A stretch of DNA of 5,527 nt, from positions 1 through 5,527 of the forward strand of contig JAKCCC010000165.1 of the NCBI GenBank assembly GCA_021838985.1, in the 5' to 3' direction. The translations under genes were made by a program, and so were the position numbers. Each line of letters starts with the position of its first letter. Positions within the stretch are counted from its first letter, which is position 1. Of the stretch, positions 1 through 4,614 are shown piece after piece. This DNA is from Planctomycetota bacterium (GTDB lineage Bacteria; Planctomycetota; Phycisphaerae; WQYP01). Below the pieces are notes generated by a model that saw only the letters and a program-made list of their open reading frames with translations, made no database searches and was not told where the DNA came from.

Positions 1-187
1 GGCGCTCCAACGCCGCCAGCAGGCGATCGTAGGCGTGGAACTCATAATGCCCCTTGACCCGCTCAGTTTTGGACCAGTCGAAATCCATGCGAACCCAGCG
101 GAAACCGGCGGCGGCCAACATGCGCATTTCCCCCGGCCGCGGACGCGTGAAATTAATGTTCACACCCAGCGAATAAGGCACTTCAGG
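1..187. repeat. Near-identical direct repeat, left copy (hydrolase catalytic-domain start)
   Basis: Positions 1-187 match 2008-2194 in the same orientation with a single difference (t128 versus c2135), a synonymous Glu codon change. The match stops abruptly at the Pro codon that opens PEVPYSLGVN, and the signal and linker codons beyond it are clearly diverged. The left end of the repeat is cut by the window edge, so its full length is unknown. Confidence 0.97.
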
Positions 188-337
188 AGGCCCAATCCGT
201 CCCTTTCCCCATTCGGTCGGCCAAGCAGCCGGCGTTACGGTCGTGATCGGCAAAGTTTTTCGGCCACTTGACCACACCACGCCACAGGCCGAAACCAGCA
301 TCAATCCAGCGGCCAACACTGTAGTAAGGCGCTTCAT
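1..337 (-). CDS. Secreted glycoside hydrolase (clan GH-A type), lipoprotein-like, N-terminal part only
   Basis: An open frame starts at the ATG at 337 and is still open at the window edge after 112 codons, so only the N terminus is present. An AAGGAA ribosome site (complement of 343-348) lies 5 bases before the start. Residues 1-18 (MKRLTTVLAAGLMLVSAC) look like a lipoprotein signal with lipobox V-S-A-C and the lipidated Cys at position 18. A variable linker runs to about residue 50. Residues 51-112 (from PEVPYSLGVN) are the first strands and helices of the barrel, and are identical to the same part of the complete enzyme encoded at 467-2341. The acid/base and nucleophile regions lie beyond the edge, so activity cannot be judged. 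It sits 129 bases downstream of the complete paralogue on the same strand and may be co-transcribed with it. Family and existence are well supported by the paralogue; the substrate is unknown. Confidence 0.85.
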   Translation of the reverse strand, partial: MKRLTTVLAAGLMLVSACGVVWSSGRKTLPITTVTPAAWPTEWGKGRIGPPEVPYSLGVNINFTRPRPGEMRMLAAAGFRWVRMDFDWSKTERVKGHYEFHAYDRLLAALER

Positions 338-466
338 CGTCGTTCCTTAAATACGGGGCTTCTCTTTTTACCACTCCATGTCAGAGAACTAGACGGGGTC
401 TCGCAAGTAGCAGAGCCGGCGCCAAGCCGTTAAAGGCATCACAGGGGATTACGCTTGGAACCGTGC
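338..466. other. Spacer between the two hydrolase genes
   Basis: These 129 bases separate the TAG stop of the complete hydrolase (467-469) from the ATG of its paralogue (337). I see no stem-loop followed by a T tract and no convincing promoter. Read-through transcription of the second gene is possible but not shown. Confidence 0.5.
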
Positions 467-2341
467 CTACCGCTTGACCTTCCCACCCTCTCGCGCCAGA
501 TATTCGGGATCATGGGTAATGGTAAGCTTACAGCGCCCTTCGCGGGGTGGGACCAACAGATTCCGCGTCTTCGTGCCGGTTTCATTGGTGAGGCGATACG
601 TGCCCGGTTTTAGCGGTATTCTCACGGTCTGTGGTTTAGCGCCGGTCTTCCATGCGGCGATACGTTCGCCCCCAGGGCCGACGAAAAGTAAGACATAAAC
701 ATTCGGCCCGCCGACCTTCTGGCGTTTGACAAAATGGCAATCACGCAGATGGTCCATCAGGGTCTGTGCGGCCATATATTGGGGCTTGGCGTCATAGACT
801 GGATTCCGCCCCGCATGATAGGCTGGGCGCACGATGCCGAAGTCGTACACACCCCTCGGGCCCCAGTTGAAGTAAATTGTCAAAGGCACCCCCTCGTATA
901 GACTAACCAGAAATTCCCGGGACAACATACGGGCGGCTCGTGCATTGCCGCCTCCATTCCAACTGCGGCTGTAACCCCATTCGCTGCAGATAATGGGGAT
1001 TTTATCTCGCTTGGGAGCATACCGGGCGATCAAGGCCCTGATTCGCCGGCAGACCTTGATGATGGCTTCTGGCTTGCCGTGGCGATAAGGGTGGATAGTT
1101 ACAGCATCAAAGTAGGTCAGCACGCCATGGGCGAAACAGGTTCGGAGAAATCGCAGCCGCGGGTCATACACGCCACTGTCGTCAAGAGCTGGTCCGACAA
1201 ATAGCTCGTGCGGTGCCACACGTCGTATCGTTTTGCCCACATCGACCGCCAGTCGGGCATAATCAGCCCCGCCAGCGCTCCAATGCCCCAAACGGACGTG
1301 GAAGTGCTGCCAGCGGCCAGCCTTCCAATAGGACGGACAAAATTGGAACACCTGGCCGGTGTGGTCGCTGATCCGGACCAGAACCTGGACTGGTTTGGCC
1401 GCCTTGGCTCGAAATCGCAGCACGCCGAGTTGGGGTATCGCAACATTGGTTTCGGCAACGCAGTAGGCACCGCCGTGGGTGAAGTCGTATGAGAGCACCC
1501 CACGCGGAGATATCCTCCGCATGCGGGCTGTCCCGCCGTTGCGGGCCAGGGCGTTCGGGTCGAGATTCAGCCTGAAGGCGCCTTTGGCGCCGGGGAACTC
1601 CGGCCCATTGCTGAAGGTCCAGTGTTGGCGTGGCGTAAAAAGATTTCGCCTGTGCCCCGCCGCAACAACGAGGTCCGAAAACGCAATCTGCCCAGCCACG
1701 TGATGACCTTGAACGTTGTTTATACCGAGCATTATCGTGGCGACCGGCAAATGGATAATACCATCGTTGGCGCCGCCGAAATGGGCTTCGGGGCCATTAT
1801 GTTGGGGCCAAAATGCAGTACTGTTCGGCTCATTCCACATTTCCCAGATGATGCCGTGGCCACGAAAGTGCCGCACGGCCGCCGCCACCCACCGACAGAA
1901 GGCGCGGCGCTGCTTGCGCGTGGTTGGAGGCGTCAGTGGGTATCCAATGTTGCCCGGGATGTACAGTGCGTTGCCGTAGTCCAATATCCACAACGCCCGC
2001 ATGTGGTGGCGCTCCAACGCCGCCAGCAGGCGATCGTAGGCGTGGAACTCATAATGCCCCTTGACCCGCTCAGTTTTGGACCAGTCGAAATCCATGCGAA
2101 CCCAGCGGAAACCGGCGGCGGCCAACATGCGCATCTCCCCCGGCCGCGGACGCGTGAAATTAATGTTCACACCCAGCGAATAAGGCACTTCAGGGCGCCC
2201 GACCCGCCCAACGGCCCAACTCGCCGGCCACGCCACCGCCAGGGCCTTTTTCCGGAAAAGTTTGTCCCCTTGCGGTTTCGCCGCTCGACAGACCCCGGCC
2301 AACACCAATCCTAGAGCCAATGCTAGAAGAAGATGCCTCAC
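467..2341 (-). CDS. Secreted clan GH-A glycoside hydrolase with a beta-sandwich module inserted in the barrel
   Basis: The protein has 624 residues from the GTG at 2341, which has GGGAGG 7 bases upstream and is followed directly by a signal peptide (residues 1 to about 21, hydrophobic LLLALALGLVLAGV, no lipobox). Barrel segments can be read in order: strand 1 YSLGVNIN (~54), strand 2 FRWVRMDFDW (78-87), strand 3 ALWILDYGN (~116), strand 4 IIWEMWNEPN (164-173) with probable acid/base Glu171, helix 4 DYARLAVDVGKTIRRVAP (~360-377), strand 5 LFVGPAL (~380), strand 6 FDAVTIHPYR (411-420), strand 7 PIICSEWGYS (449-458) with probable nucleophile Glu454, and strand 8 LTIYFNWGP (~487). A small C-terminal beta domain follows (~543-610). 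The likely reaction is hydrolysis of a glycosidic bond with retention, outside the cytoplasm. The style resembles GH39/GH5-like enzymes; I cannot fix the family or substrate. Residues 183-354 are an inserted beta-sandwich with its halves apparently permuted. An upstream in-frame ATG at 2386 is rejected because it would bury the signal peptide. Confidence 0.9.
   Translation of the reverse strand: MRHLLLALALGLVLAGVCRAAKPQGDKLFRKKALAVAWPASWAVGRVGRPEVPYSLGVNINFTRPRPGEMRMLAAAGFRWVRMDFDWSKTERVKGHYEFHAYDRLLAALERHHMRALWILDYGNALYIPGNIGYPLTPPTTRKQRRAFCRWVAAAVRHFRGHGIIWEMWNEPNSTAFWPQHNGPEAHFGGANDGIIHLPVATIMLGINNVQGHHVAGQIAFSDLVVAAGHRRNLFTPRQHWTFSNGPEFPGAKGAFRLNLDPNALARNGGTARMRRISPRGVLSYDFTHGGAYCVAETNVAIPQLGVLRFRAKAAKPVQVLVRISDHTGQVFQFCPSYWKAGRWQHFHVRLGHWSAGGADYARLAVDVGKTIRRVAPHELFVGPALDDSGVYDPRLRFLRTCFAHGVLTYFDAVTIHPYRHGKPEAIIKVCRRIRALIARYAPKRDKIPIICSEWGYSRSWNGGGNARAARMLSREFLVSLYEGVPLTIYFNWGPRGVYDFGIVRPAYHAGRNPVYDAKPQYMAAQTLMDHLRDCHFVKRQKVGGPNVYVLLFVGPGGERIAAWKTGAKPQTVRIPLKPGTYRLTNETGTKTRNLLVPPREGRCKLTITHDPEYLAREGGKVKR
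1280..1795 (-). other. Carbohydrate-binding-like beta-sandwich domain nested in the hydrolase barrel
   Basis: This segment codes for residues 183-354 of the enzyme at 467-2341. It lies between 'NEPNSTAFWPQHN' (end of strand 4 and its loop) and 'SAGGADYARL' (start of helix 4), where related barrels usually have only a short loop. Its first part (183-229) has GGANDGIIHLP and GQIAFSDLVV, which resemble the C-terminal half of a jelly-roll binding module. Its second part (240-354) has WTFSNGPEFPGAKG, YDFTHGGAY, RISDHTGQVFQF and WQHFHVRLGHW, which resemble the N-terminal half. The role is inferred to be glycan binding. The order of halves is compared with my memory of the module in PVC-group proteins, not with a search. 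Confidence 0.6.
2008..2194. repeat. Near-identical direct repeat, right copy
   Basis: This is the partner of 1-187 and lies within the complete hydrolase, coding for its residues 50-111. The repeat could continue to lower coordinates, since the other copy runs off the window at this point. Confidence 0.97.
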
Positions 2342-2348
2342 AACAATT

Positions 2349-2354
2349 CCTCCC
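2349..2354 (-). promoter_or_regulatory. Ribosome binding site fixing the GTG start of the hydrolase
   Basis: The minus strand reads GGGAGG, then AATTGTT, then GTG at 2341. This strong site with 7-base spacing, directly before the signal peptide codons, decides the start over the ATG at 2386. Confidence 0.8.
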
Positions 2355-2489
2355 AAGCCAGAATTCTCATGTGGGTTGGCTCTCACACGAAGCTGGCTGT
2401 CCCAATGTTATCTCACCGCCCACGCGACACACCAGACGACGGCGAGAATTGGCGCTCCGACAACTGCTGAGCCTAATTCGCGCGTCTGG

Positions 2490-2506
2490 AGTGCCGAGTC
2501 GGCACT
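2490..2506. promoter_or_regulatory. Perfect 17-bp palindrome upstream of the hydrolase, possible operator
   Basis: The sequence AGTGCCGAGTCGGCACT has two perfect 8-base arms around one central base. It lies about 150 bases before the hydrolase GTG. No T tract follows on either strand, so an intrinsic terminator is unlikely. Its TGCCGA/TCGGCA core also occurs in the inverted repeat at 4453-4481. Operator function is inferred. Confidence 0.4.
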
Positions 2507-2612
2507 GATGCTGGCCGTAGGATCCGGCGCACACAACTCCCGTGGATGCCCTAAAGTGTTACGAATCTTCAGGCGCTAAAGACCAGCACATCCTTCGAAA
2601 CGCGGGCCCTTC

Positions 2613-2680
2613 TGGGGGGCGGACATCTTGCCCGCCGCAGCAAGCATCTCCTCACTAGGCGGGCGGGACGCCCGCCCCCA
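2613..2680. repeat. GC-rich imperfect inverted repeat (68 bases)
   Basis: The left arm 2613-2636 (TGGGGGGCGGACATC... to GCCCGCC) pairs with the right arm 2658-2680 (GGCGGGCGGGACGCC... to CCCCCA) around a 21-base loop. The arms match except for four transition differences and one extra G. Two of the differences would be G-U pairs in RNA. GGGCGGGACGCCCGCCC-type palindromes are familiar to me as dispersed elements in planctomycete-like genomes, but only one copy is present here. No T tract follows, so it is not a typical terminator. Confidence 0.75.
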
Positions 2681-2935
2681 AAAAGCTGATTTTCCACCAT
2701 GGAGCGTGGTTTTCAAGTTCATAACACGCTCTAATCCAGGGTCGAGGCCCGCAGAATTGGATCCAACGAGCTCACTGCCCACGTCTTCGGTCGCGTGAGC
2801 GGGCCATGAAGGATCCGCACCGATTATGTTTAGCAATGGGTGCGTGCGTTTGAGCTCTTCTGCAACCCCCGTCCTCCGACGCCCTGCGCCGTTCCTTCAC
2901 GGCCCCTCCGCCGCTATTATCTCTGGCTTGGGCCG

Positions 2936-4216
2936 TCACCACGCGTTTGGCGTAGGAGCATTCCATTCGGCATTATCCCAAGTGGAACTGTTAGGATTCA
3001 CGGTTCGCACGGGGGTCATAACGGTGTCAAATGGATGCGCGTGTGTATAAATATGCGGCACATATCCATACTGAATCGCCGCAAGGCCCACCTGATCGGT
3101 ATCCGTGGTGCCGTTGACCAGATTCGTGTCGTTGTGATAGGTGAAAATGTTATCTCCATTTTCGCCCACGTAGGGTGAGATTTCCCACGTCACGTGATCG
3201 TCGCCGAAGCCGACGTTCTGACCGTCGCCGGCATGATTGCCGGAATTGTAAATATACGGGCCATAGGTGTTGGCCGTCGGCAGGGTGGTGGTGATACGCT
3301 GATACACACCGTAGCCGGGGCCATCGCCGAAGGCGTTATCTAACGGAGCCATATCACTGGCTATGGGGGTCTCGGTCGTCGCGCCGTCGGTGGTCCACCA
3401 CGGGCCGGCGCCCGGCGCAAAAGCCACCGTTGCGTCATCCCACACCCATGGAAACACGATCGAATAGCTGCAGCCTTGCCCGGTTGGGTTATAGGTGGTG
3501 GTGGCTGTGGTTTGCCCAGAGCTGAGTTGTTGCATGAAACTGCTGAGGTACGAAGGGGTGTTTGCCACCTCATTGGTGTATTCCGGCGAAGGTCCATAGG
3601 CGATCGCATCGGAGGGGCAGATGAAGCTCGCCGGTGTGGTATAGCCTTGGAGCACCAGCATCCATTCACTGAACAGTGGATTGGGAAAAAATTCGCCATG
3701 TACGCCGCCACCCGCATACGCAAGCTGCACCACTTCAGGTGCGCTTAGACCCGTTACCATACTGGCTTGCTGTATCGCTTCGTTCACATAAATTCCACCA
3801 TCATTTATCCACCCGTAATTCGGAATGGCGTTAATTAAGGGGAACGTTCCTTTGTTACTTTGACCATAGGTGATGATCGCCTGGATGATCCCCCTGATAT
3901 TCGCCATGCAGACCGCGCGGTTGGCGAGTTCCCGGGCTTTGGCTAACGCAGGTAGTAATATAGATATGAGAATAGCTATTATCGATATCACCACCAGCAG
4001 CTCGATCAACGTGAATCCTAACGCGCCCCTGAAACGGCGTCGCCACGACCGGAATCCGGCGCGGCTGACCAGGGATTCCAGGTCGCCATAGGCGCCCAGC
4101 CCCCGGGCCAGGCTCAGCACCATGGAATTCAGCAGCAGGGCCACACAACCAAGGATCCAGACGATGGGGGACAACGCGATTTCGACTACGGATTGGATGG
4201 TTTGATACGCTCTCAT
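2936..4216 (-). CDS. Prepilin-like protein (type II secretion/type IV pilus N-terminal methylation motif) with an extra N-terminal membrane segment
   Basis: The protein has 426 residues from the ATG at 4216 (AAGGAG, 6-base spacing). The motif [18 protein letters not shown] places the prepilin-peptidase cut after Gly67, with Phe as new residue 1 and Glu at +5 (Glu72). The helix runs about 68-90. The following [19 protein letters not shown] and FICPSD (Cys103, Cys200) are typical of the large prepilin families of planctomycetes and Lentisphaerota. Near the end, [17 protein letters not shown] (~328-344) is the DG-rich signature of these proteins. It probably assembles in or through the cell envelope as a pseudopilin or surface subunit. 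The leader is oddly long: residues 15-38 form a further hydrophobic segment, followed by the basic stretch [13 protein letters not shown]. Two further in-frame ATGs at 4315 and 4414 also have AAGGAG sites, so the protein may be longer. It is transcribed divergently from the AraC gene. Its specific partner is unknown. Confidence 0.9.
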   Translation of the reverse strand: MRAYQTIQSVVEIALSPIVWILGCVALLLNSMVLSLARGLGAYGDLESLVSRAGFRSWRRRFRGALGFTLIELLVVISIIAILISILLPALAKARELANRAVCMANIRGIIQAIITYGQSNKGTFPLINAIPNYGWINDGGIYVNEAIQQASMVTGLSAPEVVQLAYAGGGVHGEFFPNPLFSEWMLVLQGYTTPASFICPSDAIAYGPSPEYTNEVANTPSYLSSFMQQLSSGQTTATTTYNPTGQGCSYSIVFPWVWDDATVAFAPGAGPWWTTDGATTETPIASDMAPLDNAFGDGPGYGVYQRITTTLPTANTYGPYIYNSGNHAGDGQNVGFGDDHVTWEISPYVGENGDNIFTYHNDTNLVNGTTDTDQVGLAAIQYGYVPHIYTHAHPFDTVMTPVRTVNPNSSTWDNAEWNAPTPNAW

Positions 4217-4222
4217 CGTGAT

Positions 4223-4228
4223 CTCCTT
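4223..4228 (-). promoter_or_regulatory. Ribosome binding site of the preferred prepilin start
   Basis: AAGGAG lies 6 bases before the ATG at 4216, within TTTAAAGGAG. This start is preferred because it gives the shortest leader before the prepilin motif and no closer start codon is available. Confidence 0.65.
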
Positions 4229-4321
4229 TAAAAGAGAGCCAGTGAACTTCCTTCGCACGCCAAGACCGACCACGCTCGTGCCGCACGTGGATAGGGTGCG
4301 CCGATGCGCTTTCATGAGAAA

Positions 4322-4327
4322 CTCCTT
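4322..4327 (-). promoter_or_regulatory. Ribosome binding site of an alternative, in-frame upstream prepilin start
   Basis: AAGGAG lies 6 bases before the ATG at 4315, exactly 33 codons upstream of the ATG at 4216 and in the same frame. Starting here would add a basic leader ([12 protein letters not shown]...). The context is as strong as that of the chosen start, so use of this site cannot be excluded. Confidence 0.5.
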
Positions 4328-4347
4328 AAAGAACGAAATACAATAAC

Positions 4348-4373
4348 CGGATCGCCGCTCCGGCAACGATCCG
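4348..4373 (-). promoter_or_regulatory. Stem-loop or inverted repeat in the prepilin leader
   Basis: The arms CGGATC-GCCG and CGGC-(AAC)-GATCCG form a 10-bp stem with a three-base bulge and a three-base loop. Read as DNA, it is a perfect 7-bp inverted repeat (4348-4354 and 4367-4373) with a 12-base spacer. It lies 33-58 bases upstream of the ATG at 4315. It could be an operator or an RNA hairpin; neither role is shown. Confidence 0.4.
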
Positions 4374-4452
4374 CGCGGGATACTACGATGAAGCTGCGAA
4401 AGTTGAGGCGTCATTAAAGACGGCTCCTTGTCAAAACCACACACTGGGGTCT

Positions 4453-4481
4453 TGCCGACGGTTAATCATAGTCCATCGGCA
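4453..4481. promoter_or_regulatory. Inverted repeat in the divergent region, possible regulator site
   Basis: TGCCGACGG and CCATCGGCA are inverted repeats with 8 of 9 bases matching, separated by an AT-rich 11-base spacer. The arm centres are about 20 bp apart, near two helical turns. A further TGGGGT/ACCCCA pair flanks it at 4445-4450 and 4495-4500. The position between the two divergent genes suggests a binding site, possibly for the AraC protein, though that family more often uses direct repeats. Confidence 0.4.
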
Positions 4482-4561
4482 GAACCTGACGATAACCCCA
4501 GATTGCCCTGGATTACCTTTTGTTGCCAACACGCCCACACCCCTTCCGCACGGGTCTGCGC

Positions 4562-4588
4562 TTTACGCCGCAGCGCCGTCAGTATACA
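4562..4588 (+). promoter_or_regulatory. Weak candidate promoter for the AraC regulator
   Basis: TTTACG (4562-4567) and TATACA (4583-4588) each match four of six consensus bases, with a short 15-base spacer. Transcription from here would give a leader of about 20 bases ending in the ribosome site AGGGGG at 4603-4608. The match is poor. Confidence 0.25.
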
Positions 4589-4614
4589 CTCCGATCAACG
4601 ACAGGGGGTATTCG

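Larger units (their letters stand above)
2342..2935. other. Non-coding region between prepilin and hydrolase
   Basis: This 594-base stretch is downstream of the prepilin stop and upstream of the hydrolase start, both on the minus strand. It holds a 17-bp perfect palindrome (2490-2506) and a 68-base GC-rich inverted repeat (2613-2680). A minus-strand open frame at 2576-2836 is translated mainly through the GC-rich repeat, has no recognisable domain and is not called. A short hairpin (2888-2903, GCCGT/ACGGC arms) after the prepilin stop has no T tract. I could not identify a convincing promoter or intrinsic terminator. Confidence 0.6.
4217..4614. other. Divergent control region between prepilin and AraC regulator
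   Basis: This 398-base region holds possible upstream starts of the prepilin (4315 and 4414), a stem-loop (4348-4373), an inverted repeat (4453-4481) and a weak promoter candidate for the regulator (4562-4588). No separate gene is supported. The minus-strand frame from 4444 down to 4217 is open and continuous with the prepilin, so part of this region may be translated. Confidence 0.6.

Noticed and set aside
1..2194. The 187-base repeat as an insertion sequence or phage attachment site
   Set aside because: Both copies are within homologous protein-coding frames, with no inverted ends, no target duplication and no transposase.
1622..2314. 230-codon plus-strand open frame
   Set aside because: It lies opposite the hydrolase, is Arg/Pro-rich in the way of GC-rich antisense frames, and resembles no protein family.
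2342..2386. Fifteen-codon N-terminal extension of the hydrolase from an ATG at 2386
   Set aside because: It has no good ribosome site and would put hydrophilic residues before the signal peptide, while the GTG at 2341 has GGGAGG at ideal spacing.
2576..2836. 86-codon minus-strand open frame in the gap
   Set aside because: Much of it is a translation of the GC-rich inverted repeat; no domain, no ribosome site noted and no family recognised.
2888..2903. Short hairpin after the prepilin stop as a terminator
   Set aside because: It has only five base pairs and no following T tract on the minus strand.
2840..3178. 112-codon plus-strand open frame overlapping the prepilin 3' end
   Set aside because: It is antisense to the end of the prepilin gene and its translation shows no recognisable features.
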